From: Catonella morbi ATCC 51271
Lineage (GTDB): Bacteria > Bacillota > Clostridia > Lachnospirales > Lachnospiraceae
Assembly (NCBI RefSeq): GCF_000160035.2
Contig: NZ_KI535366.1
Location: 350,412 to 414,411 of the forward strand
DNA length: 64,000 nucleotides
Direction: 5' to 3'
How positions within the stretch are numbered: position 1 is the first letter of the stretch; each line of letters opens with the position of its first letter. Positions 52,147 to 61,220 of this stretch are shown here, one piece after another. The translations under genes and the position numbers were made by a program. The notes beneath the pieces were generated by a model. It did not search any database and had not been told where the DNA came from. It saw only the letters and a program-made list of their open reading frames with translations.

Positions 52147-54090
52147 TTATTCTGCCTGATTCTCTTCAGAATCCTCAGAAGCTTTTTCTTCATTCTCATC
52201 TGCTCCTGCTAAAAGAGCTTTAATGGAAAGCGAAATTTTCTTTGTCTCAGCATTAAAATCAACAACCTTTGCGGTTACTTCCTCGCCGGTCTTAAGCACA
52301 TCACTTGGCTTCTCAACATGATTTGTTGCTATCTGTGAAACATGAAGCAGAGCATCAACACCCGGCTCAAGTTCAATAAAAGCTCCAAAATCAGTCATAC
52401 GGGCAACTTTGCCTGAAACTATAGTTCCAACAGCAAACTTCTCTTCAGCACCTGCCCAAGGATTCTGATCTTCAAACTTAAGACTTAATGCAATCTTCTC
52501 TCCCTGAATATCCTTTACAAAAGTCTTAACCATATCGCCTACCTTAAATACCTTCTTAGGATTTTCGATATGTCCCCAGCTCATTTCTGAGATATGGAGA
52601 AGTCCGTCTGCTCCGCCAAGATCTATGAATGCACCAAAATCAGTTACATTCTTAACTGTTCCGTCTACAACCTGTCCGACTGCAAGTTTCTCAAAGAGTG
52701 CCTTCTTAAGCTCATTCTTCTTAGCTGTAAGAATCTGCTTTCTGTCACCGATTACTCTTCTCTTCTTAGGATTGAACTCACTGATAACAAATTCAATTTC
52801 CTCACCTGCATACTTATCAAGATTCTTCTCATAAGTATCCGATACAAGGCTGGCAGGTATAAATACCCTTGCCTCGTCAACTACAACGCTTAAGCCGCCA
52901 TTAAGTACCTGGCTGACCTTAGCCTTAAGCACTTCCTTATTGTTATAAGCATCTTCAAGGCGTTTATTGCCTTTCTCCGCCGCAAGACGCTTATATGTAA
53001 GAAGCACCTGTCCATCTCCATCGTTAAGTTTAAGTACCTTAACTTCCATCTTATCGCCAACCTTAGCAACGGTGGTAAGATCAGTAGGAGTATTGGAATA
53101 CTCATTCTTTGTAAGAATTCCGTCTGCTTTATATCCAATGTTAAGAATGATTTCATCTTCCTTAACAGCAATTACAGTTCCTTCTACCACCTCTCCGTTG
53201 TGTCTGGTAGTCTTTAAAGACTCCTCTAGCATTTCTTCAAAACTCATTTCAGCCATTCTGGTCCGAACCTCCTCAATAATATTATTTGGGGTTGAAGCCC
53301 CTGCTGTAATACCTACGCAACGAAAAAGTCTTAGTTTCCTTATGTCCAAGTCATCAGGTGTCTGTATATAGTAAGTATCAACACATTTTTTTATACAGAT
53401 ATTGTATAATTTTTGAGTGTTGGAGCTATGCTTACCCCCAACTACTATCATCGCATCAGCTTCCCCGGCCAGCTTCTCTGTTTCGGTTTGCCTTGCAGAG
53501 GTAGCATTACAGATAGTATTCAAAACAATACTATAATATCTCTTTTTCTCAAAAATTTCAACTATATCTTGAAATTTATTTAAATTAAATGTAGTCTGAG
53601 CTAAAATAATATGTTTTTTGTCAGAATTCTCCGAATAATTAAGGACTTCTTCCACAGTTTCAAAGATAACCGGCTCTGTAAGGCACCAGCCTCTGATACC
53701 TATGACCTCCGGATGATGCTTTGAACCTATTATTACAATCTTATTATTCGGATCTTCCGAATACTCCCTTGCAAGCTTATGAATTTTTTTTACAAAAGGG
53801 CAGGTAGCATCTTCATATTTTGTTCCCAGTTCAGAAAGCTTGTCATAATCAGCTTTAGGTATACCATGCGATCTTATGACTAAGGTACCCTTTTCCAGAT
53901 TCCTTAATTCATCTAAATCATTTACAACCTTAACTCCCTTACTTTCAAGCTCTTTTACCACACTTTCATTATGGATTATCTCACCATAGGTATATACGGG
54001 CTTTCCTTCAGATGAAAGTTTGTTCACAAGCTCAACAGCCCGCTTTACACCAAAACAAAAACCCGCATTTTTAGCAACCTTTATTTCCAA
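52147..54090 (-). CDS. ispH: Bifunctional IspH–ribosomal protein S1 homolog
   Basis: A 647-residue fusion. Residues 1-285 are 4-hydroxy-3-methylbut-2-enyl diphosphate reductase, the last step of the MEP isoprenoid pathway, with cluster cysteines in NAGFCFGVKRAVE, DATCPFVKKIH and NTICNATSARQTE. From about 295 there are four S1 RNA-binding repeats (for example GQVVDGTVKNVTDFGAFIDLGGADGLLHISEMSW), ending in an acidic tail. The fusion is known in Clostridia. The start is a TTG with GAGG 7-8 nt upstream. It follows cmk by about 58 nt. Confidence 0.95.
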   Translation of the reverse strand: MEIKVAKNAGFCFGVKRAVELVNKLSSEGKPVYTYGEIIHNESVVKELESKGVKVVNDLDELRNLEKGTLVIRSHGIPKADYDKLSELGTKYEDATCPFVKKIHKLAREYSEDPNNKIVIIGSKHHPEVIGIRGWCLTEPVIFETVEEVLNYSENSDKKHIILAQTTFNLNKFQDIVEIFEKKRYYSIVLNTICNATSARQTETEKLAGEADAMIVVGGKHSSNTQKLYNICIKKCVDTYYIQTPDDLDIRKLRLFRCVGITAGASTPNNIIEEVRTRMAEMSFEEMLEESLKTTRHNGEVVEGTVIAVKEDEIILNIGYKADGILTKNEYSNTPTDLTTVAKVGDKMEVKVLKLNDGDGQVLLTYKRLAAEKGNKRLEDAYNNKEVLKAKVSQVLNGGLSVVVDEARVFIPASLVSDTYEKNLDKYAGEEIEFVISEFNPKKRRVIGDRKQILTAKKNELKKALFEKLAVGQVVDGTVKNVTDFGAFIDLGGADGLLHISEMSWGHIENPKKVFKVGDMVKTFVKDIQGEKIALSLKFEDQNPWAGAEEKFAVGTIVSGKVARMTDFGAFIELEPGVDALLHVSQIATNHVEKPSDVLKTGEEVTAKVVDFNAETKKISLSIKALLAGADENEEKASEDSEENQAE

Positions 54091-54148
54091 ATATAGTTCC
54101 TCTTTCTAATTTACTCTATATAAGTGTCAAAAATATGGAAATCCGCTG

Positions 54149-54829
54149 TTATTTATTAAACTCAGGATTTTTCTCACAGGCAATTTTTATTATAGTATCA
54201 ACCACTTCATCTATACTCAATGAAGATGTATCTACAAGGACGGCATCCTCTGCCTGTGTTAAAGGCGAAACCGCCCTTTTAATATCCTGCTCATCCCTGC
54301 TTTTGATATCGGCCATTATATCAGCTATATCAACATTCTCACCTTTTTCTGTCAGTTCTTTATATCTTCTTTCTGCACGAACATTCACATCCGCAGTTAA
54401 AAATATCTTAACCGTTGCCTCAGGAAGTACTTTGGAGCCTATATCTCTTCCATCCATAACTACAGGTCTTTTAGCTGCAAGTTCTCTTTGTAAATTAAGC
54501 AGCCTTGTCCTTACTTCCGGTATGGTCGCAAAAGCAGATGCAGCCTTACTTATTTCAGGCTTTCTTATACTCTTGCTGACATTCTCATCATTTAATATAA
54601 GCTGCTGTTCGCCATCTTCATATACTATGTCTATTTTAACTTTTTCAAGTTCGGTTTTTATTCTGTCAACCTCATTGCCCTCAATTCCTTTTTCAGTCAT
54701 ATAAAGAGCAATTCCTCTAAACATAGCTCCTGTATCTACATAAACCAGTCCCAGTTTCTCAGCAACTTTTTTAGCTATTGTACTCTTACCCGCTCCCGCA
54801 GGTCCGTCTATCGCAATTTCCTTATTCAT
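54149..54829 (-). CDS. cmk: Cytidylate kinase
   Basis: The 226-residue P-loop kinase has IAIDGPAGAGKSTIAKKVAEKLG, VDTGAMFRGIALYM, the CMP-binding GRDIGSKVLPEA and a lid with RAERRYKEL. It phosphorylates CMP and dCMP. The order cmk then ispH-rpsA is common in Clostridia. Start ATG with GAGGAAGAG. Confidence 0.96.
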   Translation of the reverse strand: MNKEIAIDGPAGAGKSTIAKKVAEKLGLVYVDTGAMFRGIALYMTEKGIEGNEVDRIKTELEKVKIDIVYEDGEQQLILNDENVSKSIRKPEISKAASAFATIPEVRTRLLNLQRELAAKRPVVMDGRDIGSKVLPEATVKIFLTADVNVRAERRYKELTEKGENVDIADIMADIKSRDEQDIKRAVSPLTQAEDAVLVDTSSLSIDEVVDTIIKIACEKNPEFNK

Positions 54830-54842
54830 CTCTTCCTCTTTT

Positions 54843-54879
54843 TGTATAAAAGGACAAATGAAGTGTCCGCTTCATTTGC
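54843..54879 (-). terminator. Terminator after ridA
   Basis: CAAATGAAG (54855-54863) and CTTCATTTG (54870-54878) pair around a 6-nt loop; CCTTTTAT follows on the minus strand. Confidence 0.75.
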
Positions 54880-54890
54880 CCCCATATTTT

Positions 54891-55262
54891 CTATTTAGAA
54901 GCTATAGCTTCAATCTCAACCAATGCACCTGCAGGAAGAGCCTTAACTGCAAAACAGGATCTTGCAGGCTTGCTTACAAAGTACTTCTCATATACCTTGT
55001 TGAAAGCTGCAAAATCTTCCATATTTGCAAGTAAGCAAGTAGTCTTAACTACGTTCTCCATAGTAAGTCCGGCCCCTGCAAGCACAGCCTCTACATTCTT
55101 GCAGGACTGCTCTGCCTGAGCCTCAATTCCTTCAGCCTCAATCTTACCCACGGCAGGATTAATAGGAATCTGACCGCTGGTAAATACAAGTCCGTTAGTT
55201 TCTACTCCCTGGCTGTATGGTCCGATTGCTGCCGGTGCCTTGTCTGTACTAATCTTGTTCAT
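54891..55262 (-). CDS. ridA: RidA family reactive-intermediate deaminase
   Basis: A 123-residue protein with the full family pattern: APAAIGPYSQGVETNGLVFTSGQIP, the conserved arginine in KPARSCFAVKALPAGALVEIEAIA. It hydrolyses enamine/imine products of PLP enzymes such as threonine deaminase (an ilvA homolog is at 42941). Start ATG with GGAGG. Confidence 0.95.
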   Translation of the reverse strand: MNKISTDKAPAAIGPYSQGVETNGLVFTSGQIPINPAVGKIEAEGIEAQAEQSCKNVEAVLAGAGLTMENVVKTTCLLANMEDFAAFNKVYEKYFVSKPARSCFAVKALPAGALVEIEAIASK

Positions 55263-55287
55263 TTAAAATACCTCCTTAAACTGTTTT

Positions 55288-56523
55288 TTAATTATCGGCT
55301 ACTCCTGCTACAGCCCCTGTAGACCACGCAATCTGCAAGTTAAAACCTCCGGTAAGTGCATCCACATCCAAAACCTCACCCGCAAAATAAAGTCCTTTTA
55401 CTTTTTTTGACTCCATTGTTTTTGGATTGACTTCTTTTACCGACACCCCACCCTTTGTAATAACTGCTTCTTCATAGCCCTTTAAGCCTGTGATTTGTAG
55501 CGTGAAATGCTTAAGCAAATCTATTATAACACTTCTTTCTGATTTAGTTAAGTCCCCCGCTCTTTTTTCTGCATCAATTTTTGTTCTTTCTAAGAAAACC
55601 GGTATTAGGCTCTTTGGCAATAATTTATCAAATGCATTTTTAAGCGCCTTTGCCTTAAACTCCGTAAAGTCCCTTAAAAGCCTTGTATCAAGCTCTTCTT
55701 CTGAAAGCGCGGGTTTTAAATCTATACTGAGTATACCGCCTTCATTATAAAATAAATCACCCGCTATACTGCTTGCAGAGAGTATAAGCGGTCCGCTTAT
55801 TCCGTCTCTTGTAAAAAGCATTTCACCAAGCTCATCAAAAACCTGTTTTTTTCCGTCTTTAACACTTACTCTCACATTTTTCAGGGAAAGCCCCTGCAAA
55901 TCCTTTATAAATTTTTCTTTTACCATCAGAGCCACAAGGCTTGGTCTCAAGTCTTTAACAGTATGCCCCGCCTGTTTTGCAAATTCATAACCGTCTCCCG
56001 TAGAACCGGTTGATTTGTATGAAAGTCCGCCTGTAGCAACAATTACTTTATCAGCCTCAACACTTTTGCCGTCTCTTAACTTAATTCCGACAATCTCAGT
56101 CCCGGCATCATTTATTATAAGCTCTTCTACAGGTGTATTATAACGCACTTTAACTCCGGCTTTTTCCATAGCCTTGTCAAGAGCCTTAATCACATCCGAA
56201 GAATGATCACTTACCGGAAATGCCCTATTTCCACGCTCTACCTTTACAGGACAGCCCATGTCTTCAAAAAACCTGATTACATCTTCACTTGTAAATGTCG
56301 AAAACGCACTGTACATGAATTTAGGATTACGGACAGTATTCTTTATAAGTTCCTCATTACTGACTGCATTAGTAATGTTGCAACGCCCTTTTCCCGTAAT
56401 ATATATCTTTTTACCGGTTTTTGCGTTTTTCTCAAATACCGTAACTTCGTGTCCCTTCCTTGCCGCAAATATTGCAGCCATACTTCCTGCGGCTCCGGCT
56501 CCGATAACTATAACTTTACTCAT
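55288..56523 (-). CDS. HI0933/YhiN family FAD-binding flavoprotein
   Basis: The 411-residue protein has the dinucleotide motif VIGAGAAGSMAAIFAARKG, KKIYITGKGRCNITN, VIVATGGLSYKSTGSTGDGYEFA and a C-terminal LYFAGEVLDVDALTGGFNLQIAWSTGAVAG, all hallmarks of the HI0933 family. The reaction is not firmly established for the family. Its start lies inside the end of the lipoprotein gene (8-nt overlap). Confidence 0.92.
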   Translation of the reverse strand: MSKVIVIGAGAAGSMAAIFAARKGHEVTVFEKNAKTGKKIYITGKGRCNITNAVSNEELIKNTVRNPKFMYSAFSTFTSEDVIRFFEDMGCPVKVERGNRAFPVSDHSSDVIKALDKAMEKAGVKVRYNTPVEELIINDAGTEIVGIKLRDGKSVEADKVIVATGGLSYKSTGSTGDGYEFAKQAGHTVKDLRPSLVALMVKEKFIKDLQGLSLKNVRVSVKDGKKQVFDELGEMLFTRDGISGPLILSASSIAGDLFYNEGGILSIDLKPALSEEELDTRLLRDFTEFKAKALKNAFDKLLPKSLIPVFLERTKIDAEKRAGDLTKSERSVIIDLLKHFTLQITGLKGYEEAVITKGGVSVKEVNPKTMESKKVKGLYFAGEVLDVDALTGGFNLQIAWSTGAVAGVADN

Positions 56524-57118
56524 CTGCCATAAACGGCTTTTTCTCAGACAGCTTCAGCTGTTTTGATTTATAAGCCTCTCCATTCAATTTAAAATATATT
56601 TTCTTGTAATCTGTAAAATTATCAAATATGCTGTATGAGATACAATCTAAAACCTTCACCTCGGATATCCGATTCTTTTCTCCGAAAGGATAGCTTTTAT
56701 TTTCCACAGCTAAATCTACCGTTACGGAATCACTCTTCTCAGTTATATTTACAGATACATCATCTATTAAATCATCAAGTTCAAGTAAAACCAGATCAAT
56801 TACGGTTTCAGGTTTGAGTTCTCCGTTATCGGTCACCATACTGTTTTTTGCCACTACTTTATCATTTTCAGTATCAATGGTATATATGGTTATTTTTTTC
56901 TGTTTAATACTTATATTCCCCAAATTTCCTTCCTTATCCGGAAGCTCAATTATTGTATTGACAGTACTTGACATCTGTGAATCGGATTCAATAAAAGGTT
57001 CATCAGAGGATATATGCTTAGAACTGACATTATCTGCATTATCTTTGTTTCCGCAACCTGTAATTCCGAGCGAAACAGCAATAATACCTGCCAAAATCCA
57101 TTTAGCTCTTTTAAACAT
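56516..57118 (-). CDS. Putative lipoprotein, GerMN-like
   Basis: The 200-residue protein has a signal peptide (MFKRAKWILAGIIAVSLG) and lipobox ITGC with Cys22 as lipid site, followed by a Ser/Asp-rich linker. A domain of about 120 residues then follows (ITIYTIDTENDKVVAKNSMV to VLDCISYSIF) resembling GerMN domains in length and in its LKPETVIDLVLLEL stretch. Membrane-anchored and exported. The GerMN assignment is tentative. Confidence 0.75.
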   Translation of the reverse strand: MFKRAKWILAGIIAVSLGITGCGNKDNADNVSSKHISSDEPFIESDSQMSSTVNTIIELPDKEGNLGNISIKQKKITIYTIDTENDKVVAKNSMVTDNGELKPETVIDLVLLELDDLIDDVSVNITEKSDSVTVDLAVENKSYPFGEKNRISEVKVLDCISYSIFDNFTDYKKIYFKLNGEAYKSKQLKLSEKKPFMADE

Positions 57119-57171
57119 AAAAACCTCCTTTCCTAATATAACATTTATAGAATAGGGGGTTTTATTGTCAG

Positions 57172-57654
57172 TTATGTGGCAGTCAAAACAATTTTTAAAG
57201 CTTCTTCAACTGTTTTATTTCTAATCTCACTTCTGTCTCCTTCAAAATGAAATTCGTATGAAGTCTTTGTTAAACTTTTATCCGTTTTATCTCTCAGACA
57301 AATTCCTATATACACAGTACCCACAGGCTTTTTAGGACTTCCGCCAAGAGGCCCCGCTATTCCGGACACTGCAACGGCAATATCGGCATCTGCCTTTTTT
57401 AACGCTCCCTCAGCCATTTCAGTAACTACCGTATCACTCACAACTCCAAAACTTCTTATGCTATCTTCGCTAACACCCAGCAGTCTTACTTTAGCTTCAT
57501 TGGCATAGGTAATATAACCCTCGTTAAAACAGCCCGAAGCCCCTGAAACATTAACTATAGTAGCTGCAATAAGTCCTCCGGTACAAGACTCTGCCGTAGT
57601 AATCGTGAGATTTTTATCCAACAATTTTTGAACTACTTTTTCTTCAAGTGTCAT
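57172..57654 (-). CDS. pncC: Nicotinamide-nucleotide amidohydrolase PncC (CinA C-terminal family)
   Basis: A 160-residue stand-alone CinA C-terminal domain with TAESCTGGLIAATIVNVSGAS, a YANEAKVRLLGV stretch and AVSGIAGPLGGSPKKPVGTVYIG. It recycles NMN to NaMN. The N-terminal CinA domain is absent. The start overlaps the pgsA stop (TAATG). The order rimO-pgsA-pncC is typical, but recA is not seen here. Confidence 0.93.
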   Translation of the reverse strand: MTLEEKVVQKLLDKNLTITTAESCTGGLIAATIVNVSGASGCFNEGYITYANEAKVRLLGVSEDSIRSFGVVSDTVVTEMAEGALKKADADIAVAVSGIAGPLGGSPKKPVGTVYIGICLRDKTDKSLTKTSYEFHFEGDRSEIRNKTVEEALKIVLTAT

Positions 57655-58193
57655 TATTTTGTTTCCTTCAATACATCTTTATTTTTAACAATATAATCTG
57701 CAAGTGAAACTATTGTAAGTATAAGAGAACCCCAGATTAATATCTGTTCTAGAAGCTGCCATACAGGATGTATAAAATGGAAAATAAGTAGCACGCTCAT
57801 AACCATCTGAAAAACAGTTTTAAGTTTTCCCCAAATCCCTGCCGCTATTACTATTCCCTTATCTGCTGCCACAAGCCTGAAACCGCTTATAATAAATTCC
57901 CTGCTTAAAATCACAATTACCATCCACGCCGGAAGCAGTCCTTTTGCCAAGAAACAGATCAGGGCTGATTGCACAAGCAATTTATCGGCCAAAGGATCCA
58001 TAAATTTTCCAAAATTGGTGATAAGATTATAATGTCTCGCTATCTTCCCGTCTACCAGATCCGAAAGTGCGGCAATTATAAAAATCACTCCGGCTATAAT
58101 CTCATTATACGGTATCTCTTTAATAAGCATACAAGCCACAAAAAACGGTATCATAAATATTCTGAATACCGTAATCTTATTAGGCAGATTCAT
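57654..58193 (-). CDS. pgsA: CDP-diacylglycerol–glycerol-3-phosphate phosphatidyltransferase
   Basis: The 179-residue membrane enzyme has about five spans and the CDP-alcohol transferase motif DGKIARHYNLITNFGKFMDPLADK (D-G-x2-A-R-x8-G-x3-D-x3-D). It makes phosphatidylglycerophosphate. The ATG follows AGGAGG, 12 nt after rimO. Confidence 0.95.
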   Translation of the reverse strand: MNLPNKITVFRIFMIPFFVACMLIKEIPYNEIIAGVIFIIAALSDLVDGKIARHYNLITNFGKFMDPLADKLLVQSALICFLAKGLLPAWMVIVILSREFIISGFRLVAADKGIVIAAGIWGKLKTVFQMVMSVLLIFHFIHPVWQLLEQILIWGSLILTIVSLADYIVKNKDVLKETK

Positions 58194-58205
58194 CTTTAAC
58201 TCCTC

Positions 58206-59600
58206 CTAAACCAGAACTCCGAATAAATCATACTCGTCTGAGGCAATAATTTCTACCTCCGCAAGTTCACCTGACATAATTTCATAGTCAGATTCAAAAA
58301 ACACCTGTCCGTCAACATCAGGTGCATCCATATATGTTCTGCCAATGTAGACTTTTTTACCGTCTTCATTAACTTCCCGTATAGAAGCAAAAGCTTCTCC
58401 GTTTACAGAATCGCTCGGAACCGTGCCTTCCACAAGTACCTCGTAGACTTTTCCTATCCTGCCTTCAGCTTTTTCGGCAGAAATTTCCTGTTGAAGCTCC
58501 ATAATTTCGTTTCTGCGTGCTACTTTGACTTCCTCATCTATCTGATTCTCCATCTCTGCGGCCGGCGTTCCTTCTTCCGCAGAATAAGTAAACACACCAA
58601 GCCTGTCAAATTCCATTTCATCCACAAAATTATAAAGTTCCTTAAAATCATCCTCAGTTTCACCCGGAAATCCTGTAATAAGCGTAGTTCTAAGGGTAAT
58701 ATCAGGTATTTCCTCACGAAGTTTTGCAATACGTTCCCTAAGCTCAGCCTGATTTGTCCTTCTCGCCATTCTTTTAAGTATAGAATCCGAACTGTGCTGA
58801 ATAGGTAAATCTATGTAATGACAGACTTTCTTCTCATTTTTAATTGCATAGATAATCTCATCCGTAATTTCTTCCGGATAACAGTATAACAGTCTTATCC
58901 ATTCAATTCCACTAATTTTTGATAATTCATGTACTAAATCAGGTAATGCTTTTTTTCCGTAAATATCTGTTCCGTAAAGGGTAGTTTCCTGTGCTACCAA
59001 AAGCAGCTCTTTCGTTCCCTGTGCAGCAAGACTTTCCGCCTCTTTTATTATGGTCTCCATAGGTATACTTCTGAAATTCCCTCTAATATAAGGAATAATA
59101 CAGTAGGTACAGCGTTTATTGCAGCCTTCCGCTATTTTTATATAGGAGGATATTTCTCCCGCCGGTACAAGACGCACCTCTTCACCTCCTGCAAGCCGGT
59201 CAAGATCCTCTATATACAGAGATTTATTATCTTTTTTCTGCTTAGTCTTAATTTCATCGATTGCCGCTACTATGTTATCATAGGCTGTGGTTCCGATTAC
59301 CGCATCCGCTTCAGGAAGTTCTTCTGTTATCAAAGACTGATATCTCTGTGCAAGACAGCCCGTCACAATCAGCCCTTTAAGTTTTCCTTCCTTCTTAAGT
59401 TCACCTATCTCTATAATTGTGTTTATACTTTCTTCTTTGGCATCACCTATAAAACAACAGCTGTTGACTACCGCATAATCTGCCTCATAAAGCTCATCCG
59501 TGATTTCATAGCCCTCTCTTTTTAAAAACCCCAGCATAATTTCGGAATCTACCAGATTCTTGTCACAGCCAAGTGATACCAGATATATCTTTTCTGTCAT
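58206..59600 (-). CDS. rimO: Ribosomal protein S12 methylthiotransferase RimO
   Basis: A 464-residue radical-SAM methylthiotransferase with N-terminal VSLGCDKNLVDSEIMLG, NSCCFIGDAKEES, the cluster CNKRCTYC, and a C-terminal TRAM domain. VSLGCDKN and EESI separate it from MtaB and MiaB. It methylthiolates Asp in S12. Start ATG with GGAG. Confidence 0.95.
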   Translation of the reverse strand: MTEKIYLVSLGCDKNLVDSEIMLGFLKREGYEITDELYEADYAVVNSCCFIGDAKEESINTIIEIGELKKEGKLKGLIVTGCLAQRYQSLITEELPEADAVIGTTAYDNIVAAIDEIKTKQKKDNKSLYIEDLDRLAGGEEVRLVPAGEISSYIKIAEGCNKRCTYCIIPYIRGNFRSIPMETIIKEAESLAAQGTKELLLVAQETTLYGTDIYGKKALPDLVHELSKISGIEWIRLLYCYPEEITDEIIYAIKNEKKVCHYIDLPIQHSSDSILKRMARRTNQAELRERIAKLREEIPDITLRTTLITGFPGETEDDFKELYNFVDEMEFDRLGVFTYSAEEGTPAAEMENQIDEEVKVARRNEIMELQQEISAEKAEGRIGKVYEVLVEGTVPSDSVNGEAFASIREVNEDGKKVYIGRTYMDAPDVDGQVFFESDYEIMSGELAEVEIIASDEYDLFGVLV

Positions 59601-59614
59601 TTATTCTCCAATTT

Positions 59615-60100
59615 CTAATGATTTTCTTCCCCATCTTTTATATTATCTACTGCTATCAAAAGTGCAATAAGCGCTTCTTCAAATTCAGCATCAAATACTC
59701 TTATTACATAGGTATCTCCCCAAGATAAAAACTGCTTACTTATATTGCCGACTTCCGTACCATTATTAAATACTCCAAAATCCATATCCCAGAAGCTTCC
59801 TTCAAGCCTTAAAGAGTAATCATCTGAGAAAATATCAATTGATTTCTTAAAAAATGTAAAATTTTGTTTGATACGGGCTGTCTTACCATTACTGAAGTCA
59901 ACTGTGTATTTTGGCATAATTGTAAGTACCTCTCTATTTATAACAAAGGCCTCACTCCCATCCATTCGGCTCACGTGTACAGTATTTCCGATAAGCCTGA
60001 AATCCTGATCTACATGATAAACCGGATTCTGATTTGCATCCATAACATCATAGTGATCGGTTATTTTAAATACTTTTTGTTTAATATACAGTTCGTACAT
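59615..60100 (-). CDS. LURP-one-related family protein
   Basis: The 161-residue protein starts MYELYIKQKVFKITDHYDVMDANQNPVYHV. This beta-rich repeat, seen again in FTFFKKSIDIFSDDYSLRLEG, matches LURP-one/Tubby-like proteins (Bacillus YxjI). Function is not known; a membrane-lipid or scaffold role is only a guess. GAGGAGG before the ATG at 60100 decides the start; a frame to 60181 is open but unsupported. Confidence 0.82.
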   Translation of the reverse strand: MYELYIKQKVFKITDHYDVMDANQNPVYHVDQDFRLIGNTVHVSRMDGSEAFVINREVLTIMPKYTVDFSNGKTARIKQNFTFFKKSIDIFSDDYSLRLEGSFWDMDFGVFNNGTEVGNISKQFLSWGDTYVIRVFDAEFEEALIALLIAVDNIKDGEENH

Positions 60101-60193
60101 AGATACCTCCTCGTTTGTTAATCCCCATAAATTATAGTATATAATAAATTGGCGAGATACGCAAATAAATCTTAAACCCAAATTGGGGGTAAA

Positions 60194-60463
60194 TCACCTG
60201 ATATTTTTCCCGTAATGATATCTGCAAGCCAATATATAAACATTTTCTTCATCTATTTTATATATAAGCCTGTCTTTATCATTAATTCTTCTGCTCCAAA
60301 ATCCTGTAAAATTTCCCCTCAAAGCTTCAGGTTTACCCATACCTTCATTTCCGTTCCTTGCTATATCCTCAATCAGCTGATTTATTTTTCTCAAGGTTTT
60401 CCTATCTTCTGTCTGCCAATATATATAATCTTCCCGGCCATTTTTTGTAAAAATCTTATTCAT
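60194..60463 (-). CDS. yoeB: YoeB/Txe family toxin
   Basis: The 89-residue RelE-fold toxin has DYIYWQTEDRKTLRKINQLIEDI, GKPEALRGNFTGFWSRRINDKDRLIY and the catalytic C-terminal RYHYGKNIR (His and Tyr near the end). YoeB cuts mRNA on the ribosome at the start codon. Its start overlaps the antitoxin gene by 8 nt, the classic order. Confidence 0.95.
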   Translation of the reverse strand: MNKIFTKNGREDYIYWQTEDRKTLRKINQLIEDIARNGNEGMGKPEALRGNFTGFWSRRINDKDRLIYKIDEENVYILACRYHYGKNIR

Positions 60464-60722
60464 CAGCTTCTACCTCTATAAGCTCATGCATTGCTGTCAT
60501 CCCGTTTTCAAGCTGTTCTTTTGATTCAAGCATCCTGTCATAATTACATTTTTCACCCATTACATACATATTCTCTAACATATTGTTATATGATTCTTCT
60601 GACAAAATTACAACATTTTTATTATTTTTCCTTGTAACAATCATTGTTTCATAATCATCACTAACCTTGTCCATATATGTTTTCATATTTTCTCTCAGAG
60701 TTGTATAATTTACTGCTAACAT
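60456..60722 (-). CDS. yefM: YefM family antitoxin
   Basis: The 88-residue protein has the Phd/YefM N-terminal DNA-binding domain (MLAVNYTTLRENMKTYMDKVSDDYETMIVTRKNNKNVVILSEESYNNMLE) and a C-terminal region that would wrap YoeB. GGAGG before the ATG at 60722 decides this start over the ATG at 60734. The promoter and a GTACA/TGTAC operator lie upstream. Confidence 0.95.
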   Translation of the reverse strand: MLAVNYTTLRENMKTYMDKVSDDYETMIVTRKNNKNVVILSEESYNNMLENMYVMGEKCNYDRMLESKEQLENGMTAMHELIEVEADE

Positions 60723-60772
60723 ATCAACCTCCATATTTACGGCTGTTTTATCTGTTACTGTTTTATAATTTT

Positions 60773-60801
60773 ATTATAAAGTACAATTATCTGTACGTCA
60801 A
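60773..60801 (-). promoter_or_regulatory. yefM-yoeB promoter with embedded YefM operator
   Basis: On the minus strand TTGACG (60801-60796), a 17-nt spacer and TATAAT (60778-60773). The spacer holds GTACA-N6-TGTAC (60781-60796), in line with the TGTACA core known for YefM–YoeB autoregulation. A wider 9-bp inverted repeat (GGCTGTTTT/AAAACAGCC at 60741 and 60814) flanks it. Confidence 0.78.
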
Positions 60802-60852
60802 TCCGGATATACAAAAACAGCCTATTATTATAGTAAAAAGCTTAATTATTAG

Positions 60853-61050
60853 TATACTTATGAAGAAATATTAAGCACACTGAAAGCAATGAATTATGCT
60901 GATTTGCAGGAACAGGGCTTTGTGCCGCTATACAAAAAAGAAAAGATAACAGATGATTTACACGAAGTAAGCGGTTTTCGTACAGACTATCAGTTTATAA
61001 CAAAAAGTAAAATGAAGACAATTCAGAAACTTAGTAAAGAACAGGAATAA
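60853..61050 (+). pseudogene. 3' remnant of an IS1634-type transposase
   Basis: A frame follows an in-frame stop at 60850 and runs 65 codons to TAA at 61050. It contains YEEILSTLKAMNYADLQEQG and then LTD-like KITDDLHEVSGFRTDYQFITKS, which I recognise as the C-terminal end of IS4/IS1634-group transposases. The rest of the gene (about 500 codons) is missing. It has no usable start with a ribosome binding site, and is followed by a terminator and the 13-mer seen at 265. Confidence 0.7.
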
Positions 61051-61073
61051 AATACTAAAGACCATGACAAAGA

Positions 61074-61123
61074 TAAAAATCGTTGCAACCCACTATATAC
61101 AAGGGTTTACAACGATTTTTGAT
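61074..61123 (+). terminator. Terminator after the transposase remnant
   Basis: AAAAATCGTTG-C-AACCC (61075-61091) pairs with GGGTT-TA-CAACGATTTTT (61103-61120), ending in a T-run. Confidence 0.75.
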
Positions 61124-61134
61124 TATATAGGTGT

Positions 61135-61147
61135 CAAATATAGGATT
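61135..61147 (+). repeat. 13-bp sequence shared with 265-277, candidate IS end
   Basis: CAAATATAGGATT, identical to 265-277, 14 nt beyond the terminator of the transposase remnant. Likely part of the IS right end. Inference from two copies. Confidence 0.4.
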
Positions 61148-61220
61148 TTATCACGAATTGTGCAGATATGCAAGGAAAAGTGAGGATTCGTTTAAACTGG
61201 AAACGATAGAATCAATAGCA

